A stretch of DNA of 64,000 bases from Chrysomallon squamiferum (Eukaryota > Mollusca > Gastropoda > Neomphalida > Peltospiridae), in assembly GCA_012295275.1 (NCBI GenBank), contig CM022677.1:4394553-4458552 (forward strand), given 5' to 3'. Shown here piece by piece: positions 36,807-47,554 of this stretch (its first letter is position 1; each line of letters starts with the position of its first letter). A program made the translations under genes and the position numbers. The notes under the pieces are model-generated. The model had not been told where the DNA came from, did not search any database, and saw only the letters and a program-made list of their open reading frames with translations.

Positions 36807-37197
36807 TCAGTCAAATTGTAGAACTTTTACATTTTCTTTATCAGCAATCACATCACATGACTGATTAATGTCTGGTTCAAGTGTTGAAATGAATTTTGTT
36901 TCAATCAGAGGTCTGTCGCTACTTTCATCTTCAGAAGTGATCAATCCACACCAAAAAAAATTTAATTGAGAATCAGTGTCATTTATCACTTTCAATAACA
37001 GAAGAATCAGTAAAATAATCCTGGATAAAAGATTGTACATCTTCTGAATCACTACTGTCCAAAATATTTGCTCTACATGCAAAATTTAAAGCCTTACTTA
37101 AAATTTCAGCATGCATACAGTTAAATGCCATCTTGGAAATTACCTCACTTGCCAGAAGTATTACATCACATGACAAGTGAGTGAAGGGGATTTCCAT
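36807..37197 (-). pseudogene. Acidic ORF with a frameshift, minus strand
   Basis: Starts MEIPFTHLSCDVILLASEVI, continues KMAFNCMHAEILSKALNF and DSSDSEDVQSFIQDYFTDSS, shifts frame at VIESD, and continues NDTDSQLNFFWCG, TSEDESSDRP and CDVIADKENVKVLQFD to a stop. The two reading frames overlap at a point where one base restores a continuous acidic protein of about 130 residues. Unrecognised; the pattern (an Asp/Ser/Glu-rich N-terminal ORF embedded in an intron) would suit a DNA transposon remnant. Confidence 0.45.
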
Positions 37198-37489
37198 CCT
37201 AGTAATCCTTTGTTTACTGTTCGATTCTTATTTTGTTCTTATACATTGATCTCCTAGTTTAAACTCAGTCAGTCAATCTCTGCATATTTAGAAAGCCGTG
37301 AAAACAAGCTTTCCACTGATACCGGGGTGAAAACATTGGCTGAATATTGAATTTTTCACGCAGTTTTAATTAACAAAAAACAAAGAATTATCTCATTTAA
37401 GTGCATTTTTGAAGCATATAGAACAATAAGTGTTTTACTAACACAAAATGTACATAAATGGATAAACTATCAGTTTAAATTAAAATCTC

Positions 37490-38497
37490 AACCTACTCCC
37501 AATGAGCTGATTTTGGTTGTTACACACAATTAGACAAGGTGACATCCGACTCATTTCATGACAAGGTGACATCCAACTCATTTCATGGTGACATCCAACT
37601 CATTTCATGGTCAGGTCAAATTATAGAACAAAAAACCTACTCCCAATGAGCTGATTTTGGTTGTTACACACAATTAGACAAGGTGACATCCAACTCATTT
37701 CATGGTGGCAGGTCACAATTATAGAACAAAAACCTACTCCCAATGAGCTGATTTTGGTTGTTACACACAATTAGACAAGGTGACATCCAACTCATTTCAT
37801 GGTGGCAGGTCACAATTATAGAACAAAACCTACTCCCAATGAGCTGATTTTGGTTGTTACACAAAACCTACTCCCAGTGAGCTTATTTTGGTTGGCAAGG
37901 TGACATCCATTTCACTCATTTCATGGTGGCAGGTCATCAATTATAGAACAAAACCTACTCCCAGTGAGCTTATTTTGGTTGTTACACACAATTAGACAAG
38001 GTGACATCCAACTCATTTCATGGTGGCAGGTCACAATTATAGAACAAAAACCTACTCCCAATGAGCTGATTTTGGTTGTTACACACAATTAGACAAGGTG
38101 ACATCCAACTCATTTCATGGTGGCAGGTCACAATTATAGAACAAAAACCTACTCCCAATGAGCTTATTTTGGTTGTTACACACAATTAGACAAGGTGACA
38201 TCCAACTCATTTCATGGTGGCAGGTCACAATTATAGAACAAAAACCTACTCCCAATGAGCTGATTTTGGTTGTTACACACAATTAGACTTTCATGGTGGC
38301 AGGTCACAATTATAGAACAAAACCTAATTATTTTGGTTGTTACAAGGGTGACATCCAACTCATTTCATGGTGGCAGGTCACAATTATAGAACAAAAACCT
38401 ACTCCCAATGAGCTGATTTTGGTTGTTACACACAATTAGGCAAGGTGACATCCAACTCATTTCATGGTGGCAGGTCACAATTATAGAACAAAAACCA
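37490..38497. repeat. 97-bp minisatellite, about ten copies
   Basis: Unit runs CCTACTCCCAATGAGCTGAT, TTTGGTTGTTACACACAATT, AGACAAGGTGACATCCAACT, CATTTCATGGTGGCAGGTCA, CAATTATAGAACAAAAA. Copies at 37,560-37,620, 37,860-37,940 and 38,290-38,350 carry internal deletions or duplications. No open frame worth keeping. Confidence 0.95.
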
Positions 38498-38777
38498 ACA
38501 GTGGTAAAAGAAACAAACAGTAACAAGAATGAAAAAATAATTATAATTCTAATATGTATACTTTTCCTGAAAACTTGACATCTCAGTTTTCTGTGATTCC
38601 CTGTTACTTAGTCGAGTAAAATAAAAAAATCAATAAATAAAATACATGTGTCATTAGATATATGTATCATTTAAAGTTTTAAATACCCCAAAAAATCAAT
38701 ATTACTAAAAAGTGATATTTTAAATTTTTGTATTATTATTATTTTTTTATGAAGGTAACATTTTAGAAATGACTCAC

Positions 38778-38880
38778 CAATATCAGTGTCCTGTAAACAC
38801 TCAAAGTGGTCTTCTCAAACTAACTGAATATCATGATCTACATTTTCCAATGGAACTGGGCATCATAACTGTGATTTCCA
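38778..38880 (-). pseudogene. Decayed exon of the KASH5-like gene, copy A (exon 4)
   Basis: Minus strand, acceptor TTTTCAG and donor ATTG/GTGAGT. In the phase inherited from the preceding exon it starts GNHSYDAQFHWKM before a stop; one base later the frame reads VPLENVDHDIQLV, stop, EDHFECLQDTDI, which then fits the phase of exon 5. One frameshift and one stop. Confidence 0.5.
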
Positions 38881-39096
38881 CTGAAAATTAATAACAAGAA
38901 TCAGAAATTAACAGAATTTTTGTTTTAACATAAACAATGATAAGTGATAGATAAACACATTATTCAAATAATAGTATATTCTGTAAAGGTAATACTGTAA
39001 TAATTCAAAATATCTGAGATACATTATTCTATAATATAACAATAAATGTGCATATGTGTATGTTTTGGTGTGTTTTTTGATTCATTAAGTTATTAC

Positions 39097-39221
39097 CCTT
39101 TAGCATTGCTATGATCCAGAATCCATGTTTTGATGATCTTCTTGTAAAAGTTCTTTTAAACAAAAGGATCAACACCTTTTGGATCCAGCATGTTCATCAG
39201 TCTGGTGAGATGTTCTTCAGG
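39097..39221 (-). pseudogene. EF-hand-like exon of the KASH5-like gene, copy A (exon 3)
   Basis: Minus strand, acceptor AAGTTTCAG, donor AAAGG/GTAATA, 125 nt. Reads PEEHLTRLMNMLDPKGVDPF then V, TAA, KNFYKKIIKTWILDHSNAKG. The MLDPxGxDPxVxxxxFxxxIxxWI pattern resembles the second EF-hand-like segment of KASH5 (a dynein adaptor of the nuclear envelope), where LDPxGxGPxxxxDLDTFxxxMxDWI occurs; this is from memory and could also point to the related LRMP/IRAG2 proteins. One in-frame stop. The exon has a homologous, shorter copy at 60,942-61,009. Confidence 0.6.
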
Positions 39222-39413
39222 CTGAAACTTAAGCAGCAACAAAACAATGTATTAGGAAAGGAAAGATGCGTTTCAAGAATTAAATAAAAATATTGATAAC
39301 TAGGACAGTATATTTACACTGTAAACAGGTACTTTACAGCATCTTAACTAAATATTAACTCAACTGGTCTGACAGAGTACAGCGTTGTATTTGTTGATTT
39401 AATAAACACTTAC

Positions 39414-39455
39414 TTCAAGCTGATCACTAACTGCACCTGCTAAAATACACCAAAT
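39414..39455 (-). pseudogene. Short exon of the KASH5-like gene, copy A (exon 2)
   Basis: Minus strand, 42 nt between TATTTTAG and GAA/GTAAGT, reading IWCILAGAVSDQLE in phase 0 and joining PEEHL of the next exon. The paralogous exon at 61,201-61,235 keeps the VISDQLE end but is 7 nt shorter. Confidence 0.6.
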
Positions 39456-40220
39456 CTAAAATAAAGAAGAAATATTTTATTTAAGAACATACACAGCATG
39501 CTTTTTTTACTAGTTTTTCATATTTTAAAAGGTAACTAACTATACAGATAATGAAAAAGAAACCCTGTTTCTAAAATATTTTTCTAATGTACATCTTTGC
39601 ACATAAAAAAACAAACACATATAATCTTAGAGTATATCAGGCATGGATCATCTGCTAGATTGTTAAAAAACCTTGTTAGTCCTCTATGCAGGACTAATCT
39701 TTGAACCCAAAAGAGGTTGACCATGCACTCTAACCACTGAGCCAGTCTATCATCACTATAAATTTAACAAAATTAATTAAGTGAATACTTACTGAGTACA
39801 GTTTCATTTATTTAGTTCTGGAGTACTGGTGAATCGCTACTCAGTTTTGTGAAGTCTATGTTTTGTTGTGTTGCTAATGGGTATTTTGTATTTTGTGACA
39901 CTTACCTCCCATTACCATAGTGATGCTGAATTAACATTAATAAAAATAATAACCGTGCAATGTAAACTGTCTGATGAAATTTAACTCAGATGCATTCAGT
40001 TAAAGATCCTTTATTGGTATATAAAATACTGACCAGTATATAAGAATCTATTAAAGCCTGAAATCCTCCATTTAAGTAATACAAATACATGTACAAAGGT
40101 CTGTACACTAAAACTGAATTTTACAAATCCCAATTCTTTGAGTAAAATACATTTCATAAATTTGTATAATAAAAGATTTAATACAATTTTGGCCATGCAA
40201 CGTAAATTAAAAACTCTCAC

Positions 40221-40378
40221 AAAACAATTTCTGCTTCCTAACTGTTCAGCAGCTGTCCTGTCTCTGTCAGTCTGATCATTTCAAACCAGAAGAACAGCTC
40301 TGTGAGAAAGTCTACAAGGTTTTATTGTCTACCATCTCGAGTGTACAGGATATCCTCCTGGCTGCTGGCAGTTCCAGA
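40221..40378 (-). pseudogene. Decayed exon upstream of the KASH5-like EF-hand, copy A (exon 1 visible)
   Basis: Minus strand, acceptor TTTGCTAG, donor TTTT/GTGAGA. The frame reads SGTASSQEDILYTRDGRQ, stop, NLVDFLTELFFWFEMIRLTE, TGQLLNS, stop, EAEIVL. The helical, hydrophobic middle is clearly protein-like and is broken by two TAA/TAG codons. Position and strand suit the first part of the EF-hand domain. Confidence 0.5.
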
Positions 40379-40487
40379 CTAGCAAAAATAATGTTAAACA
40401 TTTTTAAGGACTCATAAAATATAATGCTTCTTCTTTTAATTTAAAATACAGAAATTTACACCAAAATAATCACATCTATATGAATGG

Positions 40488-40542
<55 letters not shown>

Positions 40543-41416
40543 AAAAGTCAGCGAGAGAATTGTACATGATATAAAATGTAATGTGTGTCATAAAATATTA
40601 ATGTATTACAAAATGCAATTTCCTACATTAAATTAAATCAAACTTCATTAGGTTTAGAATAATAAGAAATACATAAGAAATACATAAGAAATACACAGAA
40701 CTGACGTAATTCAGACCTTGTACATTCATAGGTTTATAATGTTTATAATACATATGATGAAGCAAATAATGTCAACCATTAGCTGTAGATACAGAGGTAA
40801 ATAGTTTTGGATGTCATAGTATTAGTCATATTATTTGCATTTAAGACTCCTATGGCATATATACACAAACATTAAAAAATATCATTTCAGTAGCGTTTTG
40901 TACAATAGTGTATTATATCTCTTGTGATTATGATTACAAATTATTTATGTGTGTGTGTGTGTGTGAATGTGTGTGTTAAATATTATAACAAATAATTTTA
41001 TTAATATTTTACAGTGTCTACATACGAAATAACCTGATCATATTTTTCTTAATTTTTTATTTATCATTACTTGTTTTAGATGTTAAAATACAGCTATATA
41101 GATATTTAGGTTAAATAATATGAAAGCAGTCAATGCCCCACCCATTACAACCTTTAATATGGTTAAAAAATCATTTAAATATGTTTAATAATGTATAGAA
41201 TAATAGAGCAAGTCAGCAATTTAAAAAATAAATCATAAATGAACTGACAGAAAACCACCTGTCAAACAAAATTAGCATATTTTCTTTTAACACTTTTATT
41301 AGTTTATTTAAAAAAAAAAAAAAAAAAATTAATTGAGTGTCTTTTGAAAAAAATATAAATTAAAAAAAATTAAAAAATCAATAAACCAATAAATTCAAAT
41401 AATTATTGTTTCGAAA
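40379..41416. other. AT-rich stretch with (TG)n at 40,491-40,540 and 40,950-40,975
   Basis: No exon or known element recognised apart from the two TG microsatellites and a poly(A) near 41,312. Confidence 0.6.
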
Positions 41417-41916
41417 TAAGATGGCTGCCATCACTTGGCTTTGACATGTAAATTATAATTAAATAAAACAAAAAAATCTAAGTAATAATAAATAATAATA
41501 CCTGTCTCCTGCACAAAATGAAATGCTTTAAGCAACTTTTTGTTGGATCATTATGCGATTACACCAATTCTGTGTAAAGATTCATCGAACATCAAATAAA
41601 ATAGTAAGTCCGTAAGACCGACAATCATCCCGCATTTATCCGCAAATACAGCACTAAAAAAAAAAAATAATAATAATAATAAAAATAAATAAATATAATT
41701 CAAAACTAATAAAATAAATAAAGGAAACAACCTTATTAAAATATAATAATAAATCGATGAGTTTATTTTTTTTTTTTTTTTTTTTTTTTTTTGTTTTGTT
41801 TTTAATCTTATTTTAGCCAATCACAAAGCTTAGAACTCACTCTACATTAAGTTGCTTAGTATTGTCCAGGAATTTACCAATGTTTGATATAGGTCTGAAA
41901 AAAAAAAAAAAAAAAA

Positions 41917-41925
<9 letters not shown>
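41417..41925. repeat. Interspersed repeat family R1, copy 2
   Basis: Begins near AAGATGGCTGCCATCA and ends at GATATAGGTCTGAAAAAAAA. Matches 55,058-55,580 with shared segments GAACATCAAA, GTAAG/ATCC, ATAAATAAAGGAA, AACCTTATTAAAATAT, a T run, and TTAGAACTCAC...AAGTTGCTTA. It has no coding capacity that I can see. A-rich end and lack of terminal repeats would suit a retroposed element; class unknown. Confidence 0.75.
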
Positions 41926-41954
<29 letters not shown>

Positions 41955-42700
41955 TAAAACATTTACAACTATGACAAATACGGAAATCAATACTCTTTTT
42001 TTGTTGTTGTATATCTGCATTGTGTGTGTGTGTGTGTGTGTTAATTTTCAAAAGTACCAACTTTATATATATTTAGGATGCAACAAAATTGAAATTCCAC
42101 AATGAATTTCTTCACGTATAGAATCACAGTACTATATAATCTTGGAAAAGAAAATTTCTGAAAGTGAGTTGATATGTTTACATGTAAGAAATAATGTTTG
42201 TTTCTGATGTATATTTCTGAAGTTATTGTATTATTATTATTATTATCATTATTATTATTATTACTACTGTTATTTTTATTATTACTGTTGTAATTATTGT
42301 AATTGTTGTTATTATTATTATAATATTATTTCTATATTTATTATTATTATAGTCATTATTTATTATTATTATTATTTTATTACTATAGAGGTTATTATTG
42401 TTATTATCATTATTATTATTATTACTGTTGATATTGGTAATTTTTAAACTCTTTTTCTTTATTCTTGACTAATTTGTAATTATTATTATTGTTCCTACAG
42501 TTGTAGCAGTAGTAGTGCTAGTAGTAGTATTAGTGTGGTTGCTATTACCCATAATAGTTGTCTTAGTAGTAAATAAAGAGTATTTAGTAACAGTTTATAC
42601 AATAACATTTATGGTTACATGTAATTATTACAACAGCAGCTGTTATTATTTTTATTTTTGTTATAGATGTTGTACTATGTTGTTGTTGTTATAATTTCAG
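41926..42700. repeat. ATT/AAT trinucleotide-rich stretch
   Basis: (AAT)n at 41,924-41,952, (GT)n at 42,020-42,041 and a long degenerate (ATT)n from 42,225 to 42,430, then AGT runs near 42,505. No exon signals. Confidence 0.8.
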
Positions 42701-42715
42701 AACTGTGAAACTCCA

Positions 42716-43072
42716 GCAGGAAAACTACAGACAAGATGAGACAAGAGCAAGAAAACTACAGACAAGATGAGACAAGAGCAAGAAAACTACAGACAAGATG
42801 AGACAAGAGACAAGAAAACTAAGACAAGATGAGACAAGAGCAAGAAAACTACAGACAAGATGAGACAAGAGCAAGAAAACTACAGACAAGATGAGACAAG
42901 AGCAAGAAAACTACAGACAAGATGAGACAAGACAAGATGAGACAAGAAAGAAAACTACATTAGATGAGACAAGAGCAAGAAAACATCAAGAAAACTAAAC
43001 AAGATGAGACAAATAAAGATGAGACAAGAGCAAGAAAACTACAGATAAGATGAGACAAGGTGAGACAAACTG
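42716..43072. repeat. 31-bp minisatellite, about ten copies
   Basis: AGAAAACTACAGACAAGATG then AGACAAGAGCA. Copies near 42,800 and 42,925-43,060 are rearranged. Confidence 0.92.
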
Positions 43073-43166
43073 TGATTATTACATTTCTCATCTTATTAAA
43101 CATTATAATAAATATGTTTTTGTTGTGTTCAGAGTTGTGACAGTAAATTTCTAATTTTATTTTTAG

Positions 43167-43296
43167 ATTTTTCTTGGAATATAAATTTGGCAGACTAAAA
43201 GTATATAAAACTGACAGAAGGAACATCACCTGGAGTCAAAAGAAAACTCAACATTTCAGATGACGACAACAGTTCTACATCAGCTGAGTTTGTTAC

Positions 43297-43300
<4 letters not shown>
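43167..43300 (+). CDS. Candidate plus-strand exon fragment with basic/acidic motif
   Basis: After a TTATTTTTAG acceptor, one plus-strand frame is open with KLTEGTSPGVKRKLNISDDD then NSSTSAEFVTDS before running into an (ATT)n array that has replaced any donor. The VKRKLNISDDD motif looks like a nuclear localisation or phosphorylation-prone linker. Short and unrecognised. Confidence 0.4.
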
Positions 43301-43580
<280 letters not shown>

Positions 43581-44008
43581 AGTAGTAGTAGTATCATTAA
43601 TGCTTTTCTCATTATTCTTTATTTCCTTTTTTCTTTAATTCTTTTTCTCATTATTATTATTGTTGCAGTATCTGTAAAATTAATACATTTAGTACTAGCA
43701 TAATGATAGTTCATAGTTATAATATTATTAATGCTTTTCTCGTTATTGCTTTTCATTTTGGGTAAATTGTTATTATTAGTGTTATAGTAATAGTTGCATT
43801 AATCATTAAATGATTTCTGATGTAGTAATAGACGTATACAAGAATCAGCAAACATTTCACATAATTATTATTATTTATATTGTTATTCTTATAGTTCTTG
43901 TTGGTGTTGTAATTATAATTATTTTGTTGATGATGCTATTATTGTTTTGTGTTATTACTTTATATTTATTGTTATTATTATTATTATTATTGTTGTTGTT
44001 GTTCTCAG

Positions 44009-44136
44009 GACTGTGGAGGTACATCAAAGTACAGAAGACTTGTGATGAGAAGAGAACTCCGGTGAAAGTTTGTGAAGTAAACTGATAATCTAAGACAAAG
44101 GTTGAAAGCTCTGATGAGGAAAACAGTCTGACACAG
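44009..44136 (+). pseudogene. Candidate plus-strand exon with two stops
   Basis: TTGTTCTCAG acceptor and ACACAG/GTAATA donor, 128 nt. Reads GLWRYIKVQKTCDEKRTPVK then VCEVN, two stops (TGA TAA), SKTKVESSDEENSLTQ, leaving phase 0 as the next exon needs. Protein-like on both sides of the stops. Unrecognised. Confidence 0.45.
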
Positions 44137-44460
44137 GTAATATTATTTTGTTTTATATAATATACCTGGTTTCTTTACTTATTAATTAAATGTTATTTGT
44201 TTTATTTACTTATTTTTTTTATGATTAACAATATTTGTATGCATGTGATTTAAACAGGAATAACAATTTTTTTTTTAATGTTTTTACTAAATACGTTTTT
44301 ACAAAACATAATCTGTGATATCCATTTGTTGCAGATTGTGGAAAAACATTTCCAACATTCTTAATCACCTTCTATTTTTATTTTGAAGTATCTGAATGCA
44401 AGTAAATAAATAAATAAAAATACAAACATACAAAGATTACAAGTAAATTTATTGTTTTAG

Positions 44461-44586
44461 GCTGTTAAGGATTTAATTCCTACACCAAACATTGCACCAT
44501 TGCTTGAAAATTGGCTTTCTTTCACAAAAACATCTACAAAGCCAAGCCTAAAAGCTCCACCTTTACTGTTTCCAATGACAGACTAA
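44461..44586 (+). CDS. Candidate terminal plus-strand exon
   Basis: After ATTGTTTTAG the frame is AVKDLIPTPNIAPLLENWLS then FTKTSTKPSLKAPPLLFPMT, D and TAA. In phase with the exon at 44,009-44,136. Pro-rich, not recognised; may belong with the fragment at 43.2 kb to one old gene. Confidence 0.45.
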   Translation, partial: AVKDLIPTPNIAPLLENWLSFTKTSTKPSLKAPPLLFPMTD

Positions 44587-44964
44587 AATGGCAGACTCAC
44601 ATTAACAGTTTTAGAGCAGGTTTTCTCATCCGAAACAAACTAGTAATCTGTTACCCATAACATTTACTTTTTTTTGTTTTTACTGAAACAAAATATGAAT
44701 GAAATCCATAAAAGATATTTAAGAATTTGTTTTACCCATTACTTATGAAATATTTCAGTTAAGGCATAAACAATTATTTAAATTATTTTTAAACTTTTAT
44801 CATTAACTTTTTGTTTTCAATGTTTCAAATTTGATTTATTTATTTACATCATTATCTGTGTATAAAAATAATGTAAAAAGTTATAAGTCTATTGAATACA
44901 TTATTATTTTTTATATACATGCAGATATTATAATTTATAAACTGTGTGTTTCTTTGAATTGCAG

Positions 44965-45086
44965 CTGTTTTGTCTTAGACTGGCCCAGTGGTTGTTGTGA
45001 GGAGGATCACAGGAAGCCATTCACAGCCATTACAGGAAGCAGATCATCTTCCAGACTGGGTCAGAGAAAACCAGTCAGCTGTCAAA
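44965..45086 (+). other. Possible plus-strand exon merging into a minisatellite
   Basis: A TTGAATTGCAG acceptor is followed by GC-richer sequence open in two frames (VVVVRRITGSHSQPLQEADH or DWPSGCCEEDHRKPFTAITG) for about 40 codons; it then turns into the 26-bp array, so any donor has been lost. Confidence 0.3.
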
Positions 45087-45530
45087 CAGGCTTGTTACAC
45101 TTCACTGTCAAACAGACTTGTTACACTTCACTGTCAAACAGACTTGTTACACTTCACTGTCAAACAGGCTTGTTACACTTCACTGTCAAACAGGCTTGTT
45201 ACACTTCACTGTCAAACAGGCTTGTTACACTTCACTGTCAAACAGACTTGTTACACTTCACTGTCAAACAGGCTTGTTACACTTCACTGTCAAACAGGCT
45301 TGTTACACTTCACTGTCAAACAGGCTTGTTACACTTCACTGTCAAACAGGCTTGTTACACTTCACTGTCAAACAGGCTTGTTACACTTCACTGTCAAACA
45401 GGCTTGTTACACTTCACTGTCAAACAGACTTGTTACACTTCACTGTCAAACAGACTTGTTACACTTCACTGTCAAACAGGCTTGTTACACTTCACTGTCA
45501 AACAGGCTTGTTACACTTCACTGTCAAATC
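45087..45530. repeat. 26-bp minisatellite, 17 copies
   Basis: GTCAAACAGGCTTGTTACAC then TTCACT; the only common variant is CAGGC versus CAGAC. The absence of stops in the unit gives three overlapping open frames of 170-240 codons, all artefacts. Confidence 0.95.
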
Positions 45531-45594
45531 TGAGCAAAGTTTGCCAGTCATTATCAAATTAACTATGTTAATCTGTGCATGTGAATGTTCCAGC

Positions 45595-45935
45595 TGTTTA
45601 TGTGTATTTTTGTATGTGTATATATGTCTGTGAGTATCTATGTGTATGTTTATGTCTCTGTGTGTATGTGTATATATATGTCTGTATGTTTGAATGTGTA
45701 TGTATATATGTGTGTGTTTTAGTTTGTATATGTCTGTGTGTCTGTATATGTAAGAATATGTGTGTATATATGTGTGTTATATGTCAGTGTATGTGTGTGT
45801 ATTTGTGTGTGTATGCATGTCAGTTGTGTGTATGTGTGTATTTGTGTATGTATATGTCAGAGTGAGTATGTGTGTGTGTCTGTGTGTGTATGTGTGTCTC
45901 TATGTAGGTCTGTGTGTAGATAGATATGCATCTCA
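45595..45935. repeat. GT-rich low-complexity stretch
   Basis: TGTGTATGTGTATATATGTC and similar words without a fixed period. Confidence 0.85.
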
Positions 45936-46127
45936 GTATGAAATCAGGGATAGTTGTGCTGAAATAGGGAAACAGAGAAAGATTCAAAGATGGATTGATC
46001 AACAGATGGTGAAAAAGAGGTTGACTGATGGAGATATAGGGAGATAACTAGACAGGTTACTAGATAGATAATTAGAAAAAAAGAAAGGTAGATAGACAGG
46101 TGGGTAGGTAGGTAGATAGGTCAAGTA

Positions 46128-46640
46128 CTTATTTACTTAATATTGCTAATATCACGTTACTGTACAGTATTTATTTACTTAATGTTGCTAATATCACGTT
46201 ACTGTACAGTATTTATTTACTTAATATTGCTAATATCACGTTACTGTACAGTATTTATTTACTTAATGTTGCTAATATCACGTTACTGTACAGTATTTAT
46301 TTACTTAATATTGCTAATATCACGTTACTGTACAGTATTTATTTACTTAATATTGCTAATATCACGTTACTGTACAGTATTTATTTACTTAATATGTATT
46401 TATTGCTAATATTTACGTTACTGTACATCACGTTACTGTTTTTATTTACTTAATACCTAATACGTTACTGTACAGTATCACGTCACGTTTACTGTACAGT
46501 ATTTATTTATTTATTATCACGTTACTGTACAGTATTTATTTACTTAATACTGCTAATATCACGTTACTGTACAGTATTTATTTACTTAATGTCTGGTATT
46601 TATTTACTTATATCAGTATTTACTAATATCACGTTACTGT
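46128..46640. repeat. 42-bp minisatellite, about ten copies
   Basis: TATTTATTTACTTAATATTG then CTAATATCACGTTACTGTAC, AG. The first six or seven copies are regular; from 46,390 they are scrambled and shortened. 42 bp is 14 codons, which explains a repetitive open frame. Confidence 0.93.
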
Positions 46641-47270
46641 TATTTATTTATTTATTTAATACTAGATTATTTACTTACAGATTCATCATATTTTATTGAA
46701 CAGTATGTATTTACAATGAATATCAGTATTTATTTACGAACAGATTCATCATATTTCACAGAATATAGTCGTCTACAGAGAGAAAGAATGAAAAATAAAA
46801 ATAAAAATGAAATAAAGTATAATGATTTTGTATAAAAACATTTTGTATCTATTAAAACTGACATTTATTCAAACACATTCATAAAATAAAATAAAAAAAA
46901 TATAAATATTGTAATATCATAATAAAAAATAGAAATGACATAAAATGTTTTAACATGGCCAGTTTGGATACACGATTAATGAGTAGTGACATCTAACTTG
47001 TATGTATTTTGAAGAAGAAACAGAGCTGCAGACAACCCTTCTAAATCTTCATAACGTGAGAGGTGCGCCACTTCTAAATGACAGCTGTAATGCACATTTT
47101 AAACTTCTTTTTTTTCCTGTTTTCTTGAGGAGTATTTTTTATTTTATTTTTTGTCTGTATGTTACTTTATTCAATAATTTCCATAATACAGGTAGACACA
47201 CAGACAGACAAATAGAAAAATAGGTAGATACATATAATGAAAGGATAACAGAAACATAACGCACCAAACG

Positions 47271-47351
<81 letters not shown>

Positions 47352-47530
47352 AATACAAAAACAAACGTACAACAAATAAGAGAAAGTAAACATAAGAAAA
47401 TACACAAGTAAAATGAAATATAAAATAATGAAACATGTTGTTTTATCCCTCCTTCCACCAATTTAATCTGACATATGTTTAGAATTAAATCATCATAAGT
47501 CTATTTTTAAACGAGATATTAAGTATTTAT
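46641..47530. other. AT-rich stretch with (TC)n(AC)n at 47,272-47,348
   Basis: A short plus-strand open frame at 47,002-47,110 (MYFEEETELQTTLLNLHNVR then GAPLLNDSCNAHF) is protein-like at its start but not recognised. Confidence 0.45.
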
Positions 47531-47554
47531 ATCAGTAGTAGGATACCTTCAAAT

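Larger units (their letters stand above)
39050..39700. repeat. Paralogous segment A (matches 60.9-61.53 kb)
   Basis: Exons and introns are both similar to 60,915-61,525, for example TTCATTAAGTTATTACCCTT, GATAACTAGGACAGTATATT and AATATTTTATTTAAGAAC. This shows a duplication of genomic DNA, not of cDNA. Confidence 0.85.

Noticed and set aside
37490-38497. CRISPR-like array of direct repeats
   Set aside because: Whole units are repeated without unique spacers, and the context is eukaryotic; the same reasoning applies to the other minisatellites.
44831-45633. Plus-strand frames of 171-243 codons
   Set aside because: Almost entirely inside the 26-bp array and open in all three frames.
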